In this document: piece after piece, positions 51,901 to 64,000 of the stretch
How positions within the stretch are numbered: the stretch's first letter is position 1
How the letters are laid out: every line of letters begins with the position of its first letter
DNA from: Formicarius rufipectus
Taxonomy: Eukaryota > Chordata > Aves > Passeriformes > Formicariidae
NCBI GenBank assembly: GCA_013399695.1
Contig: VXAU01000691.1
Coordinates: forward strand, 1-64,000
DNA length: 64,000 nt
Reading direction: 5' to 3'
Made by a program: the position numbers and the translations under genes
The notes under the pieces: generated by a model
The model's database searches: none
Told to the model about the DNA's origin: nothing
The model's input: only the letters and a program-made list of their open reading frames with translations

Positions 51901-54900
51901 TCTATTCTGTTATCTAAGTGCATCTGAACCTTCTCTGAAAATTAGTGCCCCGTTTTAAGGTATTTAAGCCTGAGTGGAATAAGGGCAGGCAGAAAGCTTC
52001 CAGCCAAACGTGTTTGTGAAAATCACCTTGTGTTATGGCAGTTAAATTTACATACAGTGTTCTTGTTTTGATCTTTAACTTTGGGGTTTTTTGTCACCAT
52101 GCTTAGATAGTTGTAAGACTTACCTCAATTTCTCTAGTCCTGGATTATAGCTATTCAAATCTAAGGAAGTACAGTTTGAGTAGTTCATGGCTGGGGAGTT
52201 CAAGATCATAAAAACAAAAACAAAACGAAGGGTGTAAAAGGATAATTAATCTGATGAGCAGCAGAGTTCATGAAGCCTGACTTCCTTAACTGTCTTGCTC
52301 AAGTCCTCACATCTGAAGTATCAACTATGAATTTTTTCCAGCAGAATGAGGCACTTACCTCTTTCCCACACAGGTGCTCTGGTGTATAAGGGATGAATTG
52401 ATGCTGTTACTTTTTCCTTTCAATACAGAATGTACTATAGATCTCTTCTCTATATTGCTCACTGACTTCAAAGGTGTTGAAAAGACTCTTTTTAGAGATC
52501 TTTTTGTGAAATTGGGTTGAACAGGGCATGGAAAAAAAAAATAACTCAAGTTCTTTATTTATAACCCTGGTAGTCCAGAAACTTTGGGAAGCAAGTTCTG
52601 ATAGTAATCTGAAGGCTTTCTGGTTGGTCAAAAACAGTAAAGGGTTTGTAATGTGAACCAGGTAAGGTTTTAACTCTTCTGTCTTCTGCTTAGATTGGTG
52701 TTGCCTAAATAATTAAGGCTAACTTCTGTCTTCCTTGCCAAGTGACTTGTGAAAGAGTAAATAAACAGAGAGAAGAGTGTCCTTTACGTCACGAGTGCCA
52801 AAAGTGATCTGATCTTCCTCACTCCCCATCCTGCTCTTGGAAGCAGATTTTCTACATGCAATGACTTCTCTTAGTGATCCAAGAACTCTGTTTTCTCTGG
52901 TTCTCTTTTATCAACATGACTGAATGTACCGAGTCATCAGTAAGAATTATTTTGCATTTGTTTTCTCAACTTTGGGACATCTCCCTTTTCCTGTCCCGAG
53001 CCCCCACCCTTTGCTTATGATTTGGAAGGGAAAGGTTAGGAATAGAATCCTGAAATAAATAGGTACCTTCCTGGTGAACTTGTATGACAGGATCCCAATC
53101 CATGTATCCCCAAGAAAAGGGGGTCAGCTCTGTCTGCCCTCAAGTACAGTGCTGTCCCCTTGGTGCTGTGCACTGCTCTTTAAAAAGGAAGGAGTGAGAA
53201 CTGCATGGGTCTAATGCATGAAAATAACAATTGGTACATGAGGTGAATCTCTGAACCATATTGGCCACATCCTTTCTTATTTGTGATGATTAATTTGCTT
53301 AGCAGTAAAATTATCAGTAATTATGCCTGAAAATGATCAATGCATCTGGGTCTGAATGTAAGTCACCAGTGGACTGTATCTAGTTCTTTTAAACTATTAA
53401 GTAGTCAAAAAAAATCAAAACTAATATCTGGTTACTCAGAGCAAGTTACACAGCTAAGAACATGTGCTCTGAAGAGCAAGGCTGGTTTGTGATGACTTTT
53501 ATACTGCACCCAAAAATAAGGTTGCTGATGCAGAGCCAGTTAGAATAAGATAGAAACAAACAGGGATAGCTTTTGCTGCTGATAATAGTGTATGTTTAGA
53601 CAGTTAAGTTGGGGGGAAAATTGATTTTGCAGGACAGATGCTGTGTATAATCCTTCACTTACAGTTTTAAGTGCTGAATGACCAAACTCATCAAGTTATT
53701 TCAGGGTTCCTTGTGTGGTTCCTGGAGCAGTGGTTAATACCTGCCTTGTGTGCAGCAGCTGCTGAGGTGTTTCAAGGCACACTGGAAACAGTTGATTTCT
53801 TAGTTGACCACTCCAAGCGGGAGCCCTTCCCAGTGACAGTACTTGGGTAATGTGATGTCTGCTTAAATGATCTGCTGCTCTTGCAGGCTCACTCATGTGG
53901 TTTGGAACAATTTGTCTTGCTTGCCTGCTGATGAAGTAATTTCTAGTGCTAGCTGGTATTTGCATGTAGGTTTATACAATAAAATTACTTTAATGACGTG
54001 GCAAAAGGGGAAAATTGAAAAAAAAATTAACATTTATGATTGTACTTGCTCATTGGCTCATTACCTTGAAGATATTATGGATGATTTATGCTTATGTATC
54101 ATGCATTTAGAATCTACACTGAGAAAAGACAAGTCTCAGGTGCTGTAATTTTCCAAAACAGATCTCTCAGACATATGGAAACGTAAATTGTATATTCAGT
54201 GCACAACTGAGTAATCCCCTGGTACAGAGCAACCAACTACACTGAACAACCACAATTAAATATGCTTAAATCTCCTCCAAACCAACCTTATCTGTAACTT
54301 CAAGCAGTAAATAAAAATAATTCTGCAGTTATGAACTGTGGATTATTGACCATCCTGTTGGTGGACACAGGGTTGTGTTGCTTCCCTAGGCCAGTGGTGA
54401 TGTGAGATGACAGCCAGGGCTATTTCTGGGGGAGCATGGCCAGGACTTAAACAGTGTCAGACATCAGGGTCATTATCTTAGACAGAAACCAGCCTTGCTC
54501 CTCAGCTATTTTTGTCTGATATTGGGAAAGAAAAGCTTCCCCACCCGTTCCAGGCCGGACCAAGCACCACCCTTGTGGCCACTGCCCACAGGGTAATCCT
54601 TCAGGAATGGAAGGAGCATGCAGGGAGCAAAGCTCACTGGAGCACAGAGCAAGGCTGACTTCTTAAGAGCCTACACAAGTGGCTCCTGAAAACCAAACCA
54701 GAACATCTCCTTGTGCTTTCCAATACCTTAGTTTGCTCTGCTGTCTCTCAAGTCACCTGTTGTTACCTGATTTAACAAGGGTTAGAGGCTACAGCTCTAT
54801 TGTGATAATTTGATCCAGATGAAAAACAAGTTGCAGTTTAGTCTTTGCTAGTTATTTCCACTCAGCTTTGTCATGCGCCAGAATTTTCAGTTGTGTTTAT

Positions 54901-57900
54901 TGTTGTTACTCGTTGCTCTGGAAATAATCATTAAAAGGAAATGGGGCATCACCACTGTACACTAGTAATTCTGTGAAATTCAATTTTAAATAAACTTCCC
55001 TTTTCATAACCCTGCTGAAAAGTGCCAAATGCTTCCAAACTCTTAGTGTTTTGCTCTAGAATGCAACACACTGCTAAATAAATATACTTGAAATCAGAAA
55101 ACTTGAGGAAAAAATTCAGATGGTTTCTAAGAAGTGGCAATAATATTGTAGTAAATTCAATGAAGTAGGTAATTTCAGAAAGAGGCATTATATGAAATAA
55201 GGAAAATACCTAAGTGTGTTTAAATGTGATAAACACTAGTTTGAGTGGTCTGTTGCTTTATCATGCCAGATTCTTTCTAGTGATGGAAGATCATTTTGGT
55301 CCTTAGTTTTTTTTACACTTAAGCTCCAAAATCTCTGATATGGACTTAAATGTGGACTTCAAAGGATCATGTTTTATCAGTTTTTCCTTTGGACTCTAAT
55401 GCTTTTGTACTCATTGTATTTTGGGCTGCGCTTTGTGCTGTCAAACTTTGAAGCCTTACTAGAAACTGTTGTATTTAAGAAACCTGGTTTTCCAGCATGT
55501 AATAGAGGCATAATGTAATTAGGTGAATAAGCTTTTTTTTTTTTTTCTCTTTGAAGGCCGTAATTGAAATGATTCTCAAATTAATATATGTGACAGTATT
55601 GTCTCTTTAGGCATTGCAAAAGTCAAGAAGGCAATGGAAGATTGAGCTAAGATTGCAATAAAAGCTTCCTAGAAATTCTCTGGCACTTGGAGACCACCAA
55701 GTCCTTGTAGGCAACGTTTATGTCACTAAGCTGCAGTAAACACAACCACGTGGTTTTGAAGAGGCTGTGCATCTCTGAGGGGAGGGACATGTGGATAACT
55801 TGTTTGTAGTGAAGAGACAGGAGTGTGTTTTTGGCTTATCCACGTGCATTGATTTCTGTTCAAGGAATTCAGGTTTTGACCTTTACCAGAACAAAACTGC
55901 AGTCCAGTTTCTACCCATTGCTAAGTAGCAGGTTTTGGAAATAGGCCCAGGGGGAGGAAGAATGTGTCTGAAATCTGGCAGTACAGACCATGTGGAGTCA
56001 GCACTGCACCCTGAGAGCTTTACAAGTGACAGACAGTTGATTTTCCTTTAGTAGAGTTCCTCTGTCCTTGTGTTCTAAGTTCTTTAAATTTCTGCCACTA
56101 CCTGTTGCTGTTGATGTGTTTGAATGCATCATTTAGACAGGAAGTAGGAGCAAGACTGCTGAGGCCTAACTTGGAATTGTAAGTAGTTCTGTTGAGTCTT
56201 TCTCATCTGTAGTCCCTCTTAGTTGCAGGATTCCATAATTCCTCTTACTTGTGGATGCTTCTTATGTGGTGCAAAATAAAGCTCTTGCTGTGCGCTCAGT
56301 CTCTTCTGAGAATGTTTCAAATTTGGGTGCGTGAAAGAAGGTCTTGGAAAGCAGAGGTGGCTTCATCTAAAATAATAAAAGTGCTGGTTTATGAGGGTGA
56401 CAATCCCAGATAGGGAAATAGAGTGGTTGTGGCACTGGGTAGTGTCATGACTGTGGTAAAAGTTAGTTTGTTGAACTATAAGAACCAGACTCACTTGTGA
56501 CAGTGACAGTGGTGTTTCTGCAAGGCAGCTGAGCCCTTCATAGCACAGAACTGCATAAAGCAAGAGAGAACACAATGAATCAAGACTTTTACATAAAATT
56601 CTATATTTAATCACTTCTTGTCTGACCCTAAGTTTTCCACAGTTTTAAAAACTGTCCAGGCTTTCCAGAAATATAACATAATACAATGAATGGGATGGTG
56701 GTTTGTATGTACTTTTACCTAAATTGAGCCCATATTTTTGGCTGTCTGCATTTCTGTGGTGGGTACTGGTGCAGGATCAGACCACCCCAGAGTTTCCTGA
56801 GTCTATAGAGAGGACGTTGGGGCTAACACTGATTCAGGGAGTGCATTGTGATTTATGTCCTCTGAGCTTTGTTGGATAGGAAATGATGGTGAAACAGGAA
56901 ACCAGGCATTGTATGAAAACATCCATAAGTATGTAACAGGAGGAAAAGGCTGCAGAAGTCATTTATGAAAGATGTTGCTGTATGTTCTGTATAAAAACAT
57001 ATATTATCATTGTGCACGGCTGGATATTGCAATTGTTGATAATAATGCAAAGACTACCTTGATGTAAACCTGACTTTTGAACTGAAATTAGGGACTCAGG
57101 AAAGGAAGAAAATCAACTTGGAGATACTGACAAGAGTAGCAATGTTTTGGTGTAATCAGGACCAAAGTAAGGAGGAAAAAACGTAATTGACAAGTTATTG
57201 TTTAAATGAGATCACTGGGGCATAGAAAGTCCTTAGGTATGCATATCCACTTGGAGTTGCGAAATGTTGCTTTTCTTCCTTGGGCAATTAGAATAAATAC
57301 CCCTGAAAACTTTTATAATGAGAAATGGTGTTTAGACCTTAGAGAAAAATGAAAAAACCTGTCTGAAATGTGCTTGCTTTACAGACTGAAAGGGTTAAAG
57401 TACAGGTACACAGAACTAAATGTCTGCAACTGAGCACTACAGTGTTCCTTGTTCAATAAAGAAATGGATGGATTTGGAGGGAAGAGTCCAGCAACTTGTT
57501 TGAGCAGCTTCAGAGCAAGAACCCTTGGTCAGGGCTTTCTGTCTTACTGCCGTTTCTAAGTTCTGAAGAATACTTTTGAAATTAACTCAGATGCACAATT
57601 TCATAACCTAGTAATAAATTCTTCATGTTGAAGGCTGGGGCTTTATTCATTTAAACCCAGTTTTTTGTTCTGTTTGGTGTAAGCTGGCAAATGACTGTGA
57701 ACTGTCAGCAATAACTACAGGGGGAGAAATCATTGGGACAAGGCATTTCTAGATCTCAACTAGTATAGGGAGCAATTAATAACCATTTAAACTTCCACAT
57801 ATACCAGAAGCAATTCAAGCTTGAGTGGTCATGCTCAGCAGAGAATGCCTGTCACAGAATTACATTTGAACTTGTAATGGCACTGAAATGTGATTCACTT

Positions 57901-60900
57901 ACCCCAGTCTGGTTTGTTATTGAAGGTTTGCAGCAAGTTGTTGGCAGCATGACCCCTAAAGATACTGTTTGTAGACTGTCTATTAGCAGAGTAATAAAGA
58001 AGCAATAAAGAAGGACTCACCTGTCTGGCAGGTGAAGTCAGTGAGAAATAAGGTTAGAGAAAATTGCAGATAACTTGCTGTTCCCTTGGTGCTTTTGAGC
58101 CCTGATAAAGGAGGGCATGTAAGTGTTTATTCTGTTCCAGGTGGTAGATTGTGCAGGCACTGTTTTATTTGAAGGGAACAGAACTGGAACAGTGGAGTAA
58201 GTTGAAGAGGAGAAGGGTTATTACTAAAACTGGTACAGCTTTTTCCAGTGTTTCCAAACAAGACACTGCAGAGAGTACTGGTGTTAATTAGAGGAATGAA
58301 TACAAAGCAAGAGTATCAAATTGTGATGGATTATAAGAAGATTTTTAATGCTGAAATCTGGTTTTGTTTGTTTTCCTGTGTCGAGACCTTCTTTAAAGGT
58401 TGGCCTCATGAAAGAGCCAGAAATCAATATGCTGGGAGCAGATAGTACTTTTCTGAGATTGGTGAAGATCCTATTGCAGTACTCAATTCAGTGTTACATA
58501 TCAGGTGTTGCTTTAGAAAACAAATACATCACTAGGGCACATGCCAGTAGTTTTCTAAGTGAAATTCCCTGCTTAAATTTATTTTAAAAGGCATTTATAT
58601 ACCTTCAACTTGGAATAAAATTAAGATGAAAGCAGGCAAGCACAGACTACTTATGGACTTGCTTCACCAAATGTTTCTACTGCTGCTGTGATCAGGGAAG
58701 AGCTGAGTTGTGTAACTTTTTAAAAGAAAAACAATAAACCCCCCCAAGCCAAACTCTGAATAATCCACATAAAATAGTCATGCCAAGATTCAATTGCTGC
58801 TGTTGCCTGATGTGCATCCTTCCTCGTGTGGCTGCACTTCCAACATCACTTGATGACAGAAGGGCACTTCCTTTGGGAGTTTCAGCGTCTCTGCTGCCCT
58901 GTGCCAGCCAGAGCTTCCCAAAGCTTTTTGGGGCAAGTCCTTGTTGTGAGCTGAATCCCGACACGTTGGGCTTCGTGCTGTGCGGGTTTGGGAATGGGAT
59001 GCTTCCCTCTGCTGGCCGACCCACACGCAGGAAATTCTTGCCTGTCGTGGAACGAGCAAGGAAAATAGTTTACCAAGTGTAGACTGTGCTTAGGACCGAG
59101 GCAAGAGGATTGTCATTGCAGTCTCTTACACACAGCAAATTAAATCCCTTACCTATTACAAAACAGCTTTTTATTGCCAAGTGACACACATTTGTCGGTT
59201 TTGGGAAGAGTAAGTACACTAATATTTTAAGCCACTTCATGTCTGCTAGTAACACTAACACCAAGTCCTTGCACTGCATTACAAAGAACATGCAGTTAAG
59301 TTATTTGAATGTTGCAAGGAAGACTTTTATGTAGAATGGAACCCGTGAACCATATAGCCTCTGACTGGTATTTAAAATGGCCTTATCTGGCAGTTTAATT
59401 TCAACAGTTTACATGCTTTTTTAATTTCAGATGAGAATTTGTGCATATGCATCTCAGTCTGCGAGTTGATGCAAACCCATACAGGTTTCCTAGTCAGTGT
59501 CGAGGACAACAAGAAGAAACGCTTATCTTGTGTATTATCAGTGTATTCTCCCTGAAGTTTCCCTGTCCACATAATAGGAACAGAATTTGAGTCCCAGGAG
59601 TATTGGTGTAGAATTTTTCTAGTAGTCCACAAGAGCTGGATGAAAGGGGTGTGCAGGTGCAATTAACACTCGATGAGGCTGAATAGCACTCTGAACAAAT
59701 AGAAGTCTTTCAGTCTACAAGGAAATGATGATTATATCCCGAGTATCCTTGGCAACAGATTAAGGTCCCAAAAGGTGATTACAGTTCATTATTAACTACT
59801 GATACAGAGATCAAAACGAAGGAAGAATGATCGCTTAAACAGTGATTTCCGTGTAAATAAGCATTGTGTAGGAAACGTTAAGTGTGCCATCTGAATAGAT
59901 GGAGGAATGCTCACTAAAGAAACAACCAATTCCTGTAGTTAGGGCGTGAACTGGAACAAAACTGTGTGCTTGAGGATTTAAGTGGCTACAAAGGGATGGT
60001 ATTTATCAGATATGGATTACTTTCTCCACAGGGAATTGTGTCAAATTGTCGTTCTAAGAAAGCCACCCCATGAAACACAAGGGTAATCAATTGATGTAGT
60101 GAAGATAACTTGCTTTATCAGAACTACTTATTCAGAGGAATTACCTGCTTATATACCCTTTTATATGGATATATTTTAAACTCTCTGTAGATTTTGGCAA
60201 TAAAGATTCCTCCTTCTGAATCTGAGTTTTAAGGACATATATAGGAATACAGGTAACCTATTCACTTGGCTTATCCAACCTCTCAAAATAGGTTAATGTT
60301 GTCATAAATGGTTGTTGTACAGGTACTTCTATTTAAATATCCTCCTGCCTCCATCTACTTTCTACTCAATACATTTTAATGCTGCAGTTCTCACCAGGCC
60401 GTGGTGAATTTGCTTTGCCTTCCCCTTCTCTCCCCGTTTTCTTTGAAATAAGATCCAATGAAAGTAATAACCTTAGAAGGCAGAGTTCTTTTGTTTAGTT
60501 TGGAAGAAATGATTCTGTCATCATCTGGATGACAAGCTCTATGCATCAATTCCTGGCTGTGCCATCAGTGAGGAAGATGGAAATGGGGAGGAGGGGGGGC
60601 ACATCAGCAAGGTGTGTGAAGAATATCTATGGAAATAAGATCTTGGAAATAGGACAATAATGAATGCAAGGAAAGGGTAATGTAGGCATGTGAATTCTAA
60701 GTGCTTTCCAACCTGAAAAAACATGGGCTGCTGGGAATGTGTTTTAAGTGATGATTGTGTTACCACTAAGGCAAAGAATAAGGCATAATATAACATTGTT
60801 GGTGCTATGACATGGTTGGAGTTGGAAAATGATGGTGACTGTTTTGAAATCAGTTGTGTAATGGAAATTCCCCCTCATCCCCCCCACAATTTTGAGTGTC

Positions 60901-63900
60901 AAATGAGTGATGAGCTCTTGAAGTTCGCATGTAATGATACATTTTATCTTTACAGATTTGGCTACTGAAGTTTATTGATGTGCACTTGGTGCTAAATACT
61001 GAGACTTGTTTATGCTTCATTTTAAAGAAAGGCCTTCATAAGAGAAGGAAGACAAACTAAATTTGTGATTATTTACTTCAATTGCATAGTTTGGAGCAAG
61101 ACTTGGTTTCCTACATTTACATGGCTGCTTGATGCAGTAGCAGCCTTACACTGGGACTGGTTTTTGCAGCAAAATGTGAATATTTAGAATTGTCGTGGTG
61201 AGGATGTACTGCTGGAGCTCACGTGTGTGTGTCTGTTTGCTGCATTGTCTGGAGCTTCTGAGGTAAACACTTTTGTTTTGCAGATGGGGTCATGGTGAGG
61301 TGTTCAAATCCTTGTGCTGTGGTGTTCAGCTACCATAAATCTGCAAAATAATTAGGCTTCAAACTGTGTACTTGAACTAACGAACTGAAGGTTTAGGGAA
61401 ACAAATGCTGGCAAAAACTATTATGTGAAGAAATGTTAGAAGTAATTTATTCCATGGTATTATATTTTCTCTTTCTAATGCAGAACAGAACATCCCAGCT
61501 TGAATTATCTATAGGTTTGTTTTTTGGGTTTTTTTTGCCAACTTTTTCTAGACTAGATGTAGTTCCTTACTGCAAGACAGTCCTGGAGGTGTAACACTGC
61601 CCTGCAGACTCATCCTGCTGAGGGTGCTGAGGAGCTGCAGAAATACCTGTCATAAGGGCAGGGAGAACTGTTCTCTTCCAGACTTTAATAGTGTAGCTTA
61701 GTAGCACTTGTGAAGCAGGAAAGTTTGCTTCTCAAATAGCTTTTCACTTCTATAAGGAAGCTGGAATTGCTGCTTCCACTCTTTGTCCATCAGGGGATGC
61801 GCCTGGGACTCCAGTCAAGTGCCTGTTTAGCCGTTCTTCAGAGTTCCCTTTGGCTGAGTTTAAAAGTGCTGAATGCTACTTTTTCTGTCTCTTTAATCAA
61901 TTTTATTACTGCCTGTAAGGTTACACATAGTCCCTGCACTTGCTAAATTAATGCTGAACTTCTCTTTATAAATTTCCAGTATAAAAAGTAGAATTACCAT
62001 GTCCAGAAGGAAGTTTGGCCTGTGTTTAGCCATAATCAAAATAAGGGGAAATGACTTGCAGTTGCAAAAATACTGATCAGTAACTGTCCATCTTAATGGT
62101 GGGGAAATACCTTTTTTTAATCCAAGTTCTTGTCAGGTTAATCCAGCTACAAATAAACATGACATGTACCTGTAAGGGGAATGTCAGTGAGACATCAGTT
62201 TTAGGGTCTGTAACTCTTCTGGTTGGTACCAACAAGCTCATCTTCAGTGTCCCTGTAGTCAACTGAAATTCTGCAGGATTGGAGGTCTTGTGGGTCTTCA
62301 CAGAAATGCTCAGAATTTCCTATGAAGGAACAGCAAAGCAATTCAGAAGAGCTAAAGACATGGGGACCTGAGCAGGAATTGTGTTCACATTCCGTTCATG
62401 GAAAAGTGTCCATAAATGGAAATTGTATTGGCCAGCTCACTTCTAGTAAGTGAATTTGTTGCACACATTTTGTAGTTTCAGGTAACAAAGATTTTACCTG
62501 GGATAAATTATCAGTACAGTCATTTTGTTTCCCTGTGAATGTACTGAGGTTTTTTTCCAGTTTACTCTAACTCTTGCCTGGTTACCTACATTAAATAGTT
62601 CTTAATGCAGAATGTGGTTAATGACTGAATACACCCACATCAATAAGACACTGTGTTTTCTAATACAGTTTTTGCTGAGGCTGGGAAAGAATGTGTTGGG
62701 ACACAAAACACTGGCTGCCCTTAGTGTGAAGATACAGCTCAAGTCATCCTTGCACTTTGCTCTCCTTTCGGGGGGACCCCGGGGATAGAAGGCAGATGCC
62801 AAAAGTGTCTGAACCTTCACTGATGTGCCTTACTGAGATCCCCAGAAAGGCTCTGCAATAAGAACAGCTGGAAAACCTTATTATTTTTTTATATTTTTTG
62901 TGCTGAGAGTCTATTACTCACTCTACACATTAGCATTAGGTAGCATGGGAAGAACAGTGAGAGCAAAGTAAAAAATAGCTTAGCTCTGAAGAACTGCAGA
63001 ATGTTACTATAGATAGGCTGCAAGATTAAAAAGCTGTCTTGGAGTGTTACAATTCCAAGACCAGCAGCCTCAACTGCCTTTCTGCTGTAAGGACTTGGGA
63101 ATTTTGTACTTCAGATACCACACTATAATGTGGCTTAAATCACCGTATTTTGTCTTTATTTTCCTCAACACTTTCCTTTTCTCCTTTTGTTCTGTCATTA
63201 TCTCTTTTCTGTCTCTTAGTTTGGATCTAAATTCTCACCTGTGTGGTTGTTGGAGTATTTTGAGAGGCATATCCCAGAACTGGTTGCTTGGGTGCTTTTG
63301 TACAAATTTGTGTGCACAGCAGTAGATTCTAAAACTCAGAGGGTGAAGGGTCTGGGGTAGGTAGAAAGTATCTGAAAGTCTCTGCACTAATTGTAGGACA
63401 TCTGCAAGTCGTGTTTGGTTTCAGGGAGCTTTGCGAGGCTTCAACACAGAAGGATGTCGTGTCTGGAGTGATGAAAACACAGGGGCTGGAATATTTTGCA
63501 TTTGGGGAAAAAAAAACAAAACAAACAAAGAAAAAACCCAAACAAACAAAAAATCCCCCACAGCATTGCAAGATGAATTAATCACTTTATTGCTTAGATG
63601 TTTTAGGTAAAGTAAAAGCAAATCAACCCCTCTAACCTAACTTTTAGTGGCACCGTAATACTTAAAAAAACCTGTTTTCATAAGGACTAAAAGAGGAAAA
63701 TAATTCCTTGTGTTCTTCTGAAGTAAAAGGGCACTCAGTGTGGCTGGTGGTGAACCAGCAATTCCATTTTGGAGGGGAGCTTTTATTTCCTATTATGGCT
63801 AGAAAATGATTTTGTTCCAGGTCTCATTTTAGTGTGTGATGAGAGTTCAGCAAAGGTCCTCTAATTCTCTTCACAGTTTTGCTTGACAAACTTCTAATCA

Positions 63901-64000
63901 GGTTTGTTTCCAAAGTGCTGTGTTCTCTTTCATTCAGGGAGATTTTGGTGTTTACAGTGCTGAGGTTGTTTGAGAAAATGAAAGGATTAGGGTTTACTTT
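46000..64000. other. Non-coding DNA, possibly intron or upstream region of a plus-strand transcript
   Basis: I find no protein-coding exon in these 18 kb. Open frames are short and show no family motif. The longest, 50214-50675 (153 codons), has no recognisable domain. On lines I counted, the plus strand is richer in G than C and often in T than A, opposite to the DIAPH2 part. This suggests transcription to the right, or a different replication context. T runs are frequent (for example 50903-50921 and 55532-55546). An A/C tract lies at 63508-63560. Confidence 0.6.
50903..50921. repeat. Poly-T tract
   Basis: About 19 consecutive T are read on the plus strand. No retroposon body is recognised next to it. 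Confidence 0.85.

Noticed and set aside
1..64000. CRISPR arrays, tRNA or rRNA genes, bacterial-type operons
   Set aside because: None seen. The A/C and G/T simple tracts are irregular and are not spaced direct repeats. I could not run a tRNA or covariance search.

Overview
The window is vertebrate nuclear DNA, most likely from a bird. It has long AT-rich introns, CR1 LINE fragments (about 6197, 34930, 38950 and 39760) and a decayed LTR of the common avian ERVL-like type (about 23155-23610). The single protein-coding gene I can establish is the 5' half of DIAPH2, the diaphanous-related formin mDia3/DIA2. It lies entirely on the minus strand. There is no bacterial content, operon or CRISPR array.

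DIAPH2 layout: exon 1 with the start codon is at 38640-38744 in a CpG island. The gene then runs leftward through 15 coding exons to 542, and the rest of the gene lies beyond the left edge. All splice phases agree, and together the exons give one open frame of 530 codons: a basic, glycine-rich N terminus, the Rho-GTPase-binding region, the armadillo-like DID/FH3 region, the dimerisation segment and the start of the coiled coil. The frame stops just before the proline-rich FH1 region. FH1, FH2 and DAD are not in this window. Exon 2 is only 33 bp and sits between introns of 16.2 kb and 2.2 kb.

The most notable feature is intron 11 (3102-3981). It has no usable GT-AG ends. It begins with ATATCCTTT, ends with AC, and has a TTCTTAAC branch-point-like motif 12 nt before its end. 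This is the signature of a minor-spliceosome (U12-type) AT-AC intron. Removing it at those ends restores the formin reading frame exactly.

Region by region: 1-38.6 kb is DIAPH2 exons and introns. Intron 1 holds the LTR, a CpG-rich patch at 26.1-26.7 kb, a CR1 piece and two short tandem repeats near exon 1. The CpG island with a 16-N assembly gap covers about 38.2-38.93 kb. CR1 fragments lie directly upstream at 38.95-39.9 kb. From 40 to 64 kb I find no recognisable gene. On sampled lines the base-composition skew of the plus strand changes at about 44-46 kb, from C over G on the left to G over C (and often T over A) on the right. This could mean divergent, plus-strand transcription through the right third of the window. 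A few AT-rich, homeodomain-motif-like stretches there are candidate conserved non-coding elements.
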